A DNA stretch of 64,000 nucleotides from an uncultured Clostridia bacterium (GTDB lineage Bacteria; Bacillota; Clostridia; Oscillospirales; Acutalibacteraceae), in NCBI GenBank assembly GCA_947623505.1, contig CANQGT010000001.1, positions 1 through 64,000 on the forward strand, read 5' to 3'. The notes under the pieces are model-generated. The model was given only the letters and a program-made list of their open reading frames with translations, was not told the origin of the DNA and ran no database searches. A program made the position numbers and the translations under genes. Shown in pieces: positions 1-8,247 of the stretch; position 1 is the first letter of the stretch, and the number at the start of each line of letters is the position of its first letter.

Positions 1-221
1 AGAATGTATCCCATAAAGCCCGCTACAGAAGCACAAAGTATGCTTTGCACCGTTCCAACCAAAAGCAGAAGCTCATAGCTCCCGATTTGGCCAATCATTT
101 CATTCTGAATATCTGTGTTATAAGTACTGAAAGAATAAATTCCTGTAAAAATACTGCCGACAATCATCAGTGGCAGAAGTGCCGCCACGAACAGCAAAGG
201 CTTTTTAATTGTCTGTTTCAT
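1..221 (-). CDS. Membrane protein, N-terminal part (possible CPBP-family intramembrane protease)
   Basis: This reading frame is open to the left edge of the window, so only the first 73 residues are visible. It starts at an ATG (219-221) preceded by a GAGAGGTG ribosome binding site. The ATG lies inside the last codons of the upstream hydrolase gene (17-nt overlap), so the two are translationally coupled. The visible protein begins MKQTIKKPLLFVAALLPL, has one hydrophobic segment at about residues 8-28 and a second at about 50-73, and so is a membrane protein. The style resembles the N-terminus of clostridial CPBP (CAAX-type) proteases, but the catalytic motifs would lie outside the window. The family call is an inference; membrane location is clear. 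Confidence 0.6.
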   Translation of the reverse strand, partial: MKQTIKKPLLFVAALLPLMIVGSIFTGIYSFSTYNTDIQNEMIGQIGSYELLLLVGTVQSILCASVAGFMGYI

Positions 222-1191
222 TCTGACACCTCTCGTTTCCCGTAGTATGGAACTGGCTTAGCCATTCCTTTATTTTTTCTTCCGTAACCTTGTGCATGGG
301 CTGCGATGCAAGCCGTCCATATTGTTTCTTTACGGTCATGACGCTGTTGTCATCATCAATTTCACGCAGGATATGGTTTACATTGGGCGGACTGAAAATT
401 TCTACAGACGGAATATCCCTTAAAGCGGAAAGTTTTCTGTAATCTGTTGAAATATCTGCTGTCCCCGTAACCGCCAGAATGGGCTTGCCGTATTTTTTCA
501 GCCGTCTGATATAGTCCTCCGTAGAATGAGAAGCGTGTTCCCTAATCCATTTTGCATTGAGTATCGCTCCACCGAAAAACACCCTGTCTTTCTCCGTGGT
601 TATACACTTCTGAAACATTGCATCTACCTTTGCGTTGGTTTTTTCCTTTGATGTCTGGCTGCGAAGCAGCATTCCAAGCAGTCCATTTTTATGCTGAAAT
701 TCATCTGCCGCCAACTCATTCTGATAGAGAAGCGCATCTTTCATAGAAGTTGCTGCCCCGCCAAAAAGCAGCAGCCCTGCTGTATCTTCTTTTTCTGAAA
801 GCAAGGTTGCAATCATCGCCCCCTCGCTGTGACCGCAGACAAGCACCTTTGTTTCATCAACATAAGGCAGGGATTTTACATACCTTATCACGGAAATTGC
901 GTCATCTGTAAGGTCATGCAATCCTGCGGTATTGAAATTGCCCGTTGACTGAAATGTCCCACGCTTATCGTAGCGGACACATACAAATCCGAGTTCCGTA
1001 AAAAATTTAGCTAATTGCTTGTATAAGTCCGTCCGAAATCCTTTCTCGTTTCCGTCACGGTCTGTTTTCCCTGTTCCCATAATTACTACAATAGCAGGGG
1101 ATAATGTGTTCTTGTCCGTATAGGTAACGGTTGCCCCGATAGATACTGTTCCAGATATGGTTATGCGTTCTTCCTTTAATGTACGGCTCAT
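205..1191 (-). CDS. Alpha/beta hydrolase
   Basis: This is a 328-aa serine hydrolase of the alpha/beta fold. The nucleophile elbow GHSEG is at residues 120-124 (Ser122). An oxyanion-side MGTGKTDRDG segment is near residue 38, YDKRG near residue 74, and the probable catalytic His lies in NVNHILRE near residue 277. The substrate cannot be read from sequence; relatives are annotated as esterases or dipeptidyl-aminopeptidase-like enzymes. Its ATG overlaps the stop of the upstream regulator gene by one base (TAATG), and its end overlaps the membrane protein gene. Regulator, hydrolase and membrane protein therefore form a three-gene operon read leftwards. No signal peptide is seen, so it is probably cytoplasmic. 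Confidence 0.85.
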   Translation of the reverse strand: MSRTLKEERITISGTVSIGATVTYTDKNTLSPAIVVIMGTGKTDRDGNEKGFRTDLYKQLAKFFTELGFVCVRYDKRGTFQSTGNFNTAGLHDLTDDAISVIRYVKSLPYVDETKVLVCGHSEGAMIATLLSEKEDTAGLLLFGGAATSMKDALLYQNELAADEFQHKNGLLGMLLRSQTSKEKTNAKVDAMFQKCITTEKDRVFFGGAILNAKWIREHASHSTEDYIRRLKKYGKPILAVTGTADISTDYRKLSALRDIPSVEIFSPPNVNHILREIDDDNSVMTVKKQYGRLASQPMHKVTEEKIKEWLSQFHTTGNERCQNETDN

Positions 1192-1694
1192 TAATTTTCC
1201 TCCTCCACGGGTGCGGAAATAAAAGAAATGCTCCGTTCTTTTCCGACTGATTTTTCTCCGTATTTATCCATAACAGCACCAAGATCCTGCATAAATGTGT
1301 CAAATTCCGCATCTGTCAGACGGAGCATACGGGTTCGCATACTTAATCGGTCTTTTTTGGGGTCTGCATCTGGCTTCTTGCTGTATTTTTCAAATCTGGC
1401 ATATATCTCCATTAAAAATTGGTACGCCACATCTGCAACGCCACCGTTTTCAATCGCCGTGAATTTATCTTTATTGATAATCAACAGTCTTTCCAAACTT
1501 CCCCTCACTTTCCGTTCTTCCTTTACCATCAGCACTTCTTCTTTCAGCAAAGTATTGATGTGCCGATACAGCGTAGGAGTAGGAACATCATTTATGGCTT
1601 CTGAAATCTGTTTTGTTGTTGCTTCGCCGTGAATCTGTAAATACTGCATTACCTGTATTCTGACTGGATTTGATAGTATCTTGACTAACTCCAT
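1191..1694 (-). CDS. Winged-helix transcriptional regulator (ArsR-like)
   Basis: The product is 167 aa. The first 75 residues are a winged helix: MELVKILSNPVRIQVMQYL, then a recognition-helix segment around TPTLYRHINTLLKEEVL and a wing around KVRGSLERL. This matches the ArsR-like HTH group. The C-terminal half is helical and charged, with no metal-binding cysteines, so metal sensing is unlikely. It is first in the operon with the hydrolase and membrane protein and probably regulates it. The start follows an AAAGGTGG ribosome binding site, and a strong sigma-A-type promoter lies just upstream. Confidence 0.8.
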   Translation of the reverse strand: MELVKILSNPVRIQVMQYLQIHGEATTKQISEAINDVPTPTLYRHINTLLKEEVLMVKEERKVRGSLERLLIINKDKFTAIENGGVADVAYQFLMEIYARFEKYSKKPDADPKKDRLSMRTRMLRLTDAEFDTFMQDLGAVMDKYGEKSVGKERSISFISAPVEEEN

Positions 1695-1720
1695 ATCTTA
1701 CACCACCTTTCTCGTTTCTA

Positions 1721-1749
1721 ATTATATTCTCAAAAATGATAAAAGTCAA
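1721..1749 (-). promoter_or_regulatory. Promoter of the regulator-hydrolase operon
   Basis: On the minus strand, TTGACT (1744-1749) and TATAAT (1721-1726) are separated by exactly 17 bp. The position, about 27 bp upstream of the regulator ATG, fits a vegetative promoter. Confidence 0.75.
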
Positions 1750-1908
1750 GTGGGTAGAACAGAATTCAGAAAAAAGTTGCAGACAGATGTGTTTTTTCCT
1801 GTATATAGAGATTTCATTTCCTGCCATAAGAGATTTCACACCGTTCCGTCAGAAACCACATCTCTGTAAAATATAAGGGTAGGATTTTCAGAGAGCAGGT
1901 GGTAGCTT

Positions 1909-2268
1909 ATGGATAAAAGAAACAACGATTTTGAATTTGACTTTATGCCGATAGGACAGGCGATAAAGGCTGCACGGATCGCCAAAAAGATGACAAGAGA
2001 TCAGCTCGCCGGTATCGTCGATTATGAAGCAAGACACCTTCAAGCTATCGAAAACGAGGGGCAGAAGCCGAGCTTGGAGCTGTTTATTCAGCTTGTTACC
2101 ATGTTCGATGTGTCCGTTGACCAATATATCTTCCCAGACAAGAAAGCAGCGAAAAGTTCTGCCCGCAGACGCTTGGACGCTCTGCTCGACAAACTGGACG
2201 ATAAAGAACTGTCGGTTATAGAAGCAACCGTAAACGGACTATGTAAGGCAAAAGAGCCAGAGGATTAA
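1909..2268 (+). CDS. XRE-family transcriptional regulator
   Basis: This 119-aa protein has an XRE (Cro/CI) helix-turn-helix at about residues 14-70: IGQAIKAARIAKKMTRDQLA, then EARHLQAIENEGQKPSLELF. A short charged C-terminal tail follows. Proteins of this kind are common in Tn1549/Tn916-like elements and usually repress element genes. The ATG follows an AGCAGGTGG ribosome binding site. A terminator hairpin overlaps its stop codon. It is divergent from the 1,191-1,694 regulator and convergent with the CHAP protein gene. Its operator is not identifiable from the sequence alone. Confidence 0.85.
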   Translation: MDKRNNDFEFDFMPIGQAIKAARIAKKMTRDQLAGIVDYEARHLQAIENEGQKPSLELFIQLVTMFDVSVDQYIFPDKKAAKSSARRRLDALLDKLDDKELSVIEATVNGLCKAKEPED

Positions 2269-2282
2269 ACCTCTGGTATTCT
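2257..2282 (+). terminator. Rho-independent terminator of the XRE regulator gene
   Basis: CCAGAGG (2257-2263) pairs perfectly with CCTCTGG (2270-2276) across a 6-nt loop that contains the stop codon. A T-rich stretch follows (TATTCTTTT, then a run of six T further on). Confidence 0.65.
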
Positions 2283-2293
2283 TTTGCCCTTTT

Positions 2294-4078
2294 TTAATAG
2301 GCGGGGATGCCGTAACCGTAGATCACGCTGCTGCCGACAGAATACTGTTTCTGCCTGCAAGTGTCGCCGGAGTTTCCCTCTACGGTGTAAACAACGCCGT
2401 TTTCGCATTTCTCGACAATCCCTACATGGTCGGTTTCGCCATCGCCCTCCCAATCAAAGAAGATGATCTGACCCGCCGTAGGCTCATAGCTGTTATCCTG
2501 CCATTGTCCTCTGTCCTTAAACCACTGTACGCCATTGACGCAGCCTGCAAATTTCGGGATCACACCTGCGTCGATATAGCCGCACTCATTGGCACACCAA
2601 CTCACGAAGCAGGCGCACCATTCCACACGCCCATCGAAGCCGTACCACGACCAATAGGGCTGACCGCCTATATTGCCTACCTGCGACAGCGCAACCGTCA
2701 CGATCTCCCCGTCACCGACAGAGATACCGTACAACACCTGTGTCCAGAGGGAATTGTTTTCCTCGGCAAGCAGCTCGGAAAGCTGTTGCCGCTGTTCCTC
2801 GCTGAAGCCGTACAAGTCGGCCATTTCCTCGGCGGTCTTATGGCTGACAGCAATATACAGGTAGGTTTGAGTGACGGTGGTTTCCGTTTGCACGATGTTC
2901 CCGTGTCCGTCATCGCTCTCGGTGATCTGCGTTTCGGTCTTGGTTTCCGTTCTGGTGCTTATCTCGTTCATTTCCCAGAAGATCTCCGTTAAGAGCTGCT
3001 TTTTGCCATCGTCCATTGTGGCGACCTCCTGCGGGTTGTCTTGGTCGGTGGCCGTCTTTACGGAGTACACCGCAAGGACTTCCTTCCAGACCGCTCGGCT
3101 GCCCGACATTTCCAGAACATCATACGCCGTGCTGTTCTTAATTCCGTCAAGGCGGTTGTCGTACTCGGTATTGATTTCCTGCACCACGGTCTGCATGGTC
3201 ATTCCGCTGCCGGAGTCCTCACCCGAAAAGAAGATGCCAAACACAGAGCCGACCAACAGGCCGATCAGACAGATCACCACAATCACAACAACGGCGACCC
3301 AACCGCCTGCGGCGATGGCGGCAATCAGCGCCTTTGTGCCTGCGATAATCGCCTTAACCGCTGCAATCGTGGCTTTTACCGCCGCTTTCACGGCGGCAAC
3401 GGTCGCTTTTGCCGCAGCTCTGGCGGCCTGCGCCGCCCGCTGTGCCGCTTTTGCCGAGGCTTTTGCTGCCGCCTGCGTCGCCTTTGCGGTTTGCTCGGCG
3501 GTCTTGATGGCCGCTTTGGAAGTGGTCTGGGCAGTCTTAACGGTTTTCTGCGCTGTTTTGACTGAGCCTTTTGCCGTAGTTTTCACCGTTTTCTCTGCGC
3601 TTCGGGCAATCCGCTTGACAGTCTTTTGCGTTTGCCTGCCTGTCTGCTTCACCGCTTGGGCGGGAGCTTTGGTAGCGTCCGGCGCAGATACGGGGTTGGT
3701 AGAGCCGTGGCGAAGCTGCGGACTGTACTGCTCCGGCACAGATTGAGCCGCCCTGCGTTCTGCTGCTTGGGCGGCTCGTTTCTGTTTGAAGTCGGCAAGT
3801 TTGTCCTTTGCCTTGACGATATTTTTCTCTGTGGTCTTAACAGCTTTCTGACCTTGCTTATCAAATTGGTGGATGCCCTCGGCGGTGACACGCTCCGTTG
3901 CGTGAGATACCTTGTCGGCGGCATACTCCGTGGCAGAGCCTTCCTCGGAAAAATAGCCCTGTTCCGCCTTATCCTTTGTCTTGGCGTAGGCGGCTTTCAT
4001 ACGCTCCGAAGCAATCGCCGCTTTGTCGATGGTCTTAATCGTACCCTTAACCACATCTCTGGTCTTTATATCTGCCAT
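2294..4078 (-). CDS. ICE-encoded CHAP-domain membrane protein (peptidoglycan amidase)
   Basis: The protein is 594 aa. Residues 1-115 are highly charged (KTRDVVKGTIKTIDKAA and following). Residues 140-250 are an Ala/Lys-rich, heptad-like helix built from TAKAxxKAA-type repeats. A membrane segment is at about 258-284, then an extracytoplasmic stretch, then a CHAP domain at about 455-594. The probable catalytic Cys is in EWCACFVSW and the His in TDHVGIVE. This architecture matches the CHAP/NlpC-like protein of Tn1549-type conjugative elements, which opens the cell wall for the mating channel. The gene is intact although the VirB4 gene nearby is only a fragment. The sortase gene lies 36 bp upstream in the same orientation. 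Confidence 0.85.
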   Translation of the reverse strand: MADIKTRDVVKGTIKTIDKAAIASERMKAAYAKTKDKAEQGYFSEEGSATEYAADKVSHATERVTAEGIHQFDKQGQKAVKTTEKNIVKAKDKLADFKQKRAAQAAERRAAQSVPEQYSPQLRHGSTNPVSAPDATKAPAQAVKQTGRQTQKTVKRIARSAEKTVKTTAKGSVKTAQKTVKTAQTTSKAAIKTAEQTAKATQAAAKASAKAAQRAAQAARAAAKATVAAVKAAVKATIAAVKAIIAGTKALIAAIAAGGWVAVVVIVVICLIGLLVGSVFGIFFSGEDSGSGMTMQTVVQEINTEYDNRLDGIKNSTAYDVLEMSGSRAVWKEVLAVYSVKTATDQDNPQEVATMDDGKKQLLTEIFWEMNEISTRTETKTETQITESDDGHGNIVQTETTVTQTYLYIAVSHKTAEEMADLYGFSEEQRQQLSELLAEENNSLWTQVLYGISVGDGEIVTVALSQVGNIGGQPYWSWYGFDGRVEWCACFVSWCANECGYIDAGVIPKFAGCVNGVQWFKDRGQWQDNSYEPTAGQIIFFDWEGDGETDHVGIVEKCENGVVYTVEGNSGDTCRQKQYSVGSSVIYGYGIPAY

Positions 4079-4114
4079 AGAATACCTCCTTTCCCAGAGA
4101 AATTGCGGATACGG

Positions 4115-4900
4115 TCAGACTATCTTTTTGGCTACCACCACAAGCCTGCCATTCTGGGCGGAGTATTCGCAGGTGGACAGCGTGATAAGCCTGTCGCCGT
4201 ATTCTGCGGTCACGCCCGTGTCGTATAAGGCAAGCTCTTTACATTCCGCAACATAGGCGTTAAAGGCTTCCTCGTCCTCCGCATCGACAAAATCATAGTA
4301 GCGGAAGCCCGCAGGACTGTACGCCACGGTCTTGAACACGGCAATAATTTCATACTCTGCGTGTTCCGTAAGCGTATCGAATTGGATCGTTTTGTGTTCC
4401 TCATAGAAGCTCTGGGATTTGAAATCCTCCAAAGCCCCGAACATTTTGCCGCCCTTGATGTGGTGTCCGTAAATGATAAGATTGTCGCTGTCCTCCATGC
4501 TGCAATCCTCTTGGACATACGGTACGCCCAGATCACTGTACGCCTTTTCAAAATTGTGCTTCAGATAAAAATTCGGGTCGTTGGGGGTCTGCATGACAGG
4601 GTAATTGACCGTCGTGCCTGCAATCGAAATCCAACCGACCATATCGGGATTTTGCAGAAACAGCTCCCCATACTCCGCAAGGATCGTCTTTTCCTCGGTA
4701 TAGGGAATGATGGGAACTTCCTCCGGCTGCTCCGCCGCCCGTTCCTGCGCTTCCTCCATTACCTTCGCCATATCCTCAAAGGCTTCCTCCTGCTCGGTTT
4801 GGGCGGAATAGTGGCGATAGATGTGGAAGCAGCAAAATACCGCCGCACCCAACAGGCACACGGCGGCGATCAGACAGATGATTTTCTTGTAATCTTTCAT
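4115..4900 (-). CDS. srtB: Class B sortase
   Basis: This is a 261-aa membrane-anchored transpeptidase. The N-terminal signal anchor is MKDYKKIICLIAAVCLLGAA and onward. The catalytic triad is visible: His in IIYGHHIKGG, Cys in LSTCEYS, Arg in NGRLVVVA. Class B sortases attach surface proteins to peptidoglycan; copies carried on Tn1549-like elements sit with the conjugation genes. The frame is open further upstream, but the ATG at 4,898-4,900 has a GGAAG ribosome binding site and starts right at the signal anchor, so I chose it. It lies between the DUF6075 and CHAP genes as part of the ICE module. Confidence 0.92.
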   Translation of the reverse strand: MKDYKKIICLIAAVCLLGAAVFCCFHIYRHYSAQTEQEEAFEDMAKVMEEAQERAAEQPEEVPIIPYTEEKTILAEYGELFLQNPDMVGWISIAGTTVNYPVMQTPNDPNFYLKHNFEKAYSDLGVPYVQEDCSMEDSDNLIIYGHHIKGGKMFGALEDFKSQSFYEEHKTIQFDTLTEHAEYEIIAVFKTVAYSPAGFRYYDFVDAEDEEAFNAYVAECKELALYDTGVTAEYGDRLITLSTCEYSAQNGRLVVVAKKIV

Positions 4901-4914
4901 AGGCGCTTCCTTTC

Positions 4915-5313
4915 TTAGCGTTGGTAATCCTGCTTGGGAGCTGACAGCTCCCTGCAATATTCGGGGTATCGGACTTTTATCCCTTCCATAAAGTACGGGG
5001 CAAACTCACAGCAGAATAAATCTTCTGGGGTAAAGCTCTTTTCCCGTCCTTCCTCTACATAGTTATTCCAGAGGTTAAAGGCAAGATAGCAGACCTTGAC
5101 CGTGCCGCTCGTCTGCCAACCGCCGTGCATCCCCTCTGGGATAATCAAATCATCTTTGAAGTCGAACATCTGACGGATATTCGCCCTCGTTTCCGGCGCA
5201 ATTCCCATCACATAGAAGAACGCCCTGTGATAGCAGTCGTTGACTCTGCACTGGCTCATCATTTCCAGAAAGAAATCACGGTGAGCGGCAGAGCGGAATT
5301 GGATTGATGGCAT
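4915..5313 (-). CDS. DUF6075-family ICE protein
   Basis: A 132-aa protein of unknown function. Sequence features: RDFFLEMMSQCRVNDCYHRA near the N-terminus, GMHGGWQTSGTVKVCYLAF in the middle, and CEFAPYFMEGIKVRYPEYC near the end. This pattern matches DUF6075 proteins that recur in Tn1549-type elements. The ATG at 5,311-5,313 has a strong AGGAGG site; the longer open frame upstream has none. It ends 14 bp before the sortase start, so the two are probably co-transcribed. No enzymatic motif was recognised. Confidence 0.75.
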   Translation of the reverse strand: MPSIQFRSAAHRDFFLEMMSQCRVNDCYHRAFFYVMGIAPETRANIRQMFDFKDDLIIPEGMHGGWQTSGTVKVCYLAFNLWNNYVEEGREKSFTPEDLFCCEFAPYFMEGIKVRYPEYCRELSAPKQDYQR

Positions 5314-5337
5314 AAAAACACCTCCTTGTAGTTGGAA

Positions 5338-5371
5338 CAAAAAAATAACGCCCACTATATCAGTGAGCGTT
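5338..5371 (-). terminator. Terminator of the DUF4143 ATPase gene
   Basis: Read on the minus strand, an AACGC-x-CACT stem (arms at 5347-5356 and 5362-5371) is followed by a run of seven T. It lies 19 bp after the ATPase stop codon. Confidence 0.7.
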
Positions 5372-5389
5372 ACCGTTTGCCATATTGGT

Positions 5390-6685
5390 TTAGATACAAA
5401 ATGCTGCGTAGAGAGGAACGGTCTTTTTCCCGTCCTCAAAGCCAAAGTTTTTTGCAGAGAGCTTGATGGCGTAATCGGGCTTGTAGGTGTCCATATAGAC
5501 CTTTAAGCTCTTGGCTCTTGTGTTGTCGGCGGATTTGACCTCAATGGGAATGAGCTTGCCCTCCCGCTGAATGACGAAATCAATTTCCGCCCCACGCTCG
5601 GACTCCCAATAATAGGTCTGATAGCCGTTTATGGTGAGCTGCACATTCACATAGTTTTCTGCAAGTCCGCCCTTAAAGTCGTTCAGTTCCTCTACCATGT
5701 AGAGGACATCGTTTGCGGCTAAATCCTTTTTGGCGGCAAGCAGACCCAGATCAGAAACATAAATCTTAAAAGCGTCAATGTCACGGTAGTTTTCCAAAGG
5801 CTTTTTAACCTGTTCTACCTTGAACACCTGCGACACAATGCCGGACAGACAGAGCCATTCGATGGCGTTCTCAAATTCGGAAGCTCGTCCTCCTTTCTTA
5901 ATCAGCTTATATTGAAAACGGGTATTCTTCTTTGAAAGCTGCACGGTGATGTTGTCATAGGCAAGCCGTGTCTTTTTGATCTCGTTCAAGTTGTTGTACT
6001 TACTCATATCGTTGAGATAGCTTGCCAGAATGGTGTCCTGCGTGTGACGCACAAGGATATAATCCTTTGTCTGTGCAAACTGCATGACGCACTCCGGCAT
6101 ACCGCCCACCACAAGATACTGGCGATAAAGCAGCATCGCCGCATCATGCAAAGCGGAAGGTATCGGCGTGTTGGTCTGGAAGGACTTTTTGATCTGCTCT
6201 ACCAGCGCGTCCTCACCCAGCGCAAGCATAAATTCCTCCATATCCATCGGGTAAAGGGTTTTCATATCAACCTTTCCCACGGGAAAAGAGAACTTTGCAC
6301 GGTTTACCGCAACGCCTAAAAGACTGCCCGCCACGATGATGTGATAATCGGGAGCGTCCTCGCAAAAATACTTCAAAGAAGTCAACGCCCGTTCGCAGAG
6401 CTGCACCTCGTCAAAGACGATCAGCGTTTTTTCCTTGACGATGGTTTGCCCTGCGATATGCGACAGAATAGGGATCAGATAATCGGGGCTGATATTTTCA
6501 TCAAAGGTTTCCGAGAGCTTTGGATTGGTTTCAAAGTTGAAATACGCCACATTCTCATAGTGTGTGCGCCCAAACTCCAAAATGGAATAAGTCTTGCCGA
6601 CCTGCCTTGCCCCCTGCAATATGAGCGGCTTGCGGTGTTCGTTTTCTTTCCATGCTTCTAAAAAAGCCATGATTTTTCGGTACAT
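5390..6685 (-). CDS. AAA ATPase with DUF4143 domain
   Basis: The protein is 431 aa. The N-terminal AAA part has a Walker A motif GARQVGKT (about residues 25-32) and a Walker B IVFDEVQL. The C-terminal DUF4143 part contains ERGAEIDFVIQ...IPIEVKSAD, a pattern like the PD-(D/E)xK nuclease core. This family is widespread in anaerobes, often many copies per genome, and its role is unclear; an accessory or defence-like role has been suggested for nuclease-fused ATPases. It is a self-contained unit here, with its own promoter and terminator, inserted between ICE genes. Confidence 0.88.
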   Translation of the reverse strand: MYRKIMAFLEAWKENEHRKPLILQGARQVGKTYSILEFGRTHYENVAYFNFETNPKLSETFDENISPDYLIPILSHIAGQTIVKEKTLIVFDEVQLCERALTSLKYFCEDAPDYHIIVAGSLLGVAVNRAKFSFPVGKVDMKTLYPMDMEEFMLALGEDALVEQIKKSFQTNTPIPSALHDAAMLLYRQYLVVGGMPECVMQFAQTKDYILVRHTQDTILASYLNDMSKYNNLNEIKKTRLAYDNITVQLSKKNTRFQYKLIKKGGRASEFENAIEWLCLSGIVSQVFKVEQVKKPLENYRDIDAFKIYVSDLGLLAAKKDLAANDVLYMVEELNDFKGGLAENYVNVQLTINGYQTYYWESERGAEIDFVIQREGKLIPIEVKSADNTRAKSLKVYMDTYKPDYAIKLSAKNFGFEDGKKTVPLYAAFCI

Positions 6686-6715
6686 AAATGACCCTCCTTT
6701 TCAGAAGTCACTTAT

Positions 6716-6744
6716 AGTATAGCAGATGTTCGTGTAAAAATCAA
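6716..6744 (-). promoter_or_regulatory. Promoter of the DUF4143 ATPase gene
   Basis: TTGATT (6739-6744) and TATACT (6716-6721) on the minus strand have 17-bp spacing. The core and the flanking GCTATACTATA are the same as in the promoter of the AbiE operon at 14,375-14,403. Confidence 0.65.
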
Positions 6745-6833
6745 TGGATTTTCTATGAACATTCTCATTAAATAACACGAATATTTCTGCCTACTTCGCA
6801 CCGTTCGACACAAAGCACCGCAAGCCGCCAGTT

Positions 6834-7375
6834 TTACACCTCCCCAAACTTGGTTGTCATCAGCTTGTAAAGCTCCGTATTGCGTGGGAACTTATTGACA
6901 AAGGGAACAAGGGAGCTGCCCACTTTCAAAAGCCCCTGTCCTGCGCCCACATTGGTGATATAGCTCATCTGAAGGTCGGAGATGTTAAGGAGCTTCGCAA
7001 GCTCGATCCTGTCCGTGGACGCTTGGTTGAGCATGATAATAAATTCGCTGTTGGCAAGCATCGTCCTCGCCGTATGGCTCTGCAAGAGATCGTCTACATT
7101 CTGGGTGATGCCTGTGCAGTACGCCCCGTACTTGCGGACACGCTTCCAGAGGGTGAACAGGAAATTGGCGGAATACTCATGCTGAAACAGCAGATAGATC
7201 TCGTCAATGAAAATAAAGGTGTTGCGCCCTTTGGCTCTGTTCTGGGTAATGCGGTTTAAGATGCTGTCCAGAACCACAAGCATACCGATGGGCTGTAACT
7301 GCTTGCCCAAATCCAGAATGTCATAGCAGATAAGGCGGCTCTTGGTGTCCACATTGGTGTGCTTGGCAAACTTGT
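6834..7375 (-). pseudogene. VirB4-like conjugation ATPase, C-terminal fragment
   Basis: About 180 residues survive from the C-terminus of a VirB4/TraE-type ATPase, the motor of ICE type IV secretion. Visible are the Walker B region NTFIFIDEIYLLF, the ITQNVDDLL segment and the ending VNKFPRNTELYKLMT. Full-length members are about 780-800 aa, so the Walker A half is missing. The frame is open upstream only as far as HKFAKHTNVDTKSR, where the sequence changes to an unrelated ICE gene in another frame. The joint is near 7,375. It cannot work as a motor, so this element is unlikely to transfer by itself. Confidence 0.85.
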
Positions 7376-7795
7376 GATCTCGTCCATCCCGTATGCGCTG
7401 AGATTAGCAGCGGTATGGAATGTGATATAGCTTTCAAGGCTCTGTTTGAGCGCTGTGCCTTGATTGCTCTGGGATGCCGTTACGGGGTTCCACCATGTTG
7501 CGCTGTTCGGCGTCAGAGAGCTGTCCAAACTTAGCCCCATGCCTTGCCCGATGGCGATACAGTCCGCTTTGATTGCTTCGATGTCAAATTCATAGTCGTA
7601 TGCGGATTTCGGCTGTGTTTCTTCGGGCGTGGGCTGTGGCTGCGTTTCCATAGGCGGCTGCGTCTGGGCAGGCGGCGGGGTGGTTTCCGCAGGCGGCGTT
7701 TCTTTGGGTGTTTCCGTTGGAGCTTGAACAGGCTGTGTTTCCGCAGGCGGCTTTACGCTCGGTGCGGCAGTCGGCTCATTGCTCTGGGAAGGCTT
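7376..7795 (-). pseudogene. Proline-rich ICE protein, internal fragment
   Basis: This fragment reads as a Pro/Thr/Glu-rich linker ([18 protein letters not shown] and similar repeats) followed by a folded part, YDYEFDIEAIKADCIAIGQG...TASQSNQGTALKQSL. Such a layout is typical of secreted or lipoprotein-like ICE proteins, but I cannot name it. Both ends are missing: the left joint fuses it out of frame to the VirB4 fragment, and the right joint to the ParA fragment. No start codon or ribosome binding site belongs to it. Confidence 0.65.
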
Positions 7796-7929
7796 GCCTG
7801 TGCGTCGGCGTCAATGAGCAAAACTTTTTTGCCCTGCTTTGCCAGGCCCACTCCCAGATTGACCGCCGTTGTGGTTTTTCCTACGCCGCCTTTCTGGTTG
7901 GTCAGAGCAATCACTTTGCAGTTTGACAT
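7796..7929 (-). pseudogene. ParA-like partition ATPase, N-terminal fragment
   Basis: The ATG at 7,927-7,929 has a GGAGG site, and the protein begins [20 protein letters not shown], the deviant Walker A of ParA/Soj ATPases. It continues to [11 protein letters not shown]. After that the frame runs into unrelated DNA and stops. About 45 of the usual 250-270 residues remain. ParA genes are standard in Tn1549-type elements, where they act in maintenance. The break point is close to 7,795. Confidence 0.85.
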
Positions 7930-7998
7930 AGTTGCGTCCTCCTTTCGCATAGATTTAGCCACTTTGTCAAGGTGGCTATGTAACCGTACCAGAGAACG

Positions 7999-8039
7999 CA
8001 AAAAAGCCGCCTACTCTTAATGGATAAGAATAAGCGGCT
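7999..8039 (-). terminator. Terminator after the small ICE protein gene
   Basis: On the minus strand AGCCGC...TTCTTA pairs with TAAGA...GCGGCT (arms in 8005-8039), followed by a T run (TTTTTT). It lies 15 bp beyond the stop of the 59-aa gene. Confidence 0.65.
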
Positions 8040-8053
8040 CATGGCGGTGTGCC

Positions 8054-8233
8054 TTAAACATATTCAATTTTCATTTTCTTGGCGGGTGCGCCTGCGGTCT
8101 TGCAAATAAGCTCGTCCACGCAGTCCGTATATCTGCCTTGCCGGAGCAGTACATTTTTCAGCTCCACAAGGCTATGTAGCAACAGCGTCCTTTCGTGGCT
8201 GTCCAGATAGATGTGATAGGTTGGCTCTTTCAT
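8054..8233 (-). CDS. Small ICE protein of unknown function (59 aa)
   Basis: An intact small gene with a strong GGAGGTG site 6 bp before its ATG (8,231-8,233). The product begins MKEPTYHIYLDSHERTLLLH and ends KKMKIEYV. Short proteins of this type sit near the ParA genes of Tn1549-like elements. It has no recognisable domain. It follows the truncated gene fragment at 8,248-8,476 and has its own terminator. Confidence 0.75.
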   Translation of the reverse strand: MKEPTYHIYLDSHERTLLLHSLVELKNVLLRQGRYTDCVDELICKTAGAPAKKMKIEYV

Positions 8234-8247
8234 TCCTGCACCTCCGC

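Noticed and set aside
2426-4228. Long plus-strand frames of 174-291 codons opposite the CHAP gene
   Set aside because: They are antisense to the Ala/Lys-rich CHAP protein, whose biased codons leave other frames open. No ribosome binding sites or domains.
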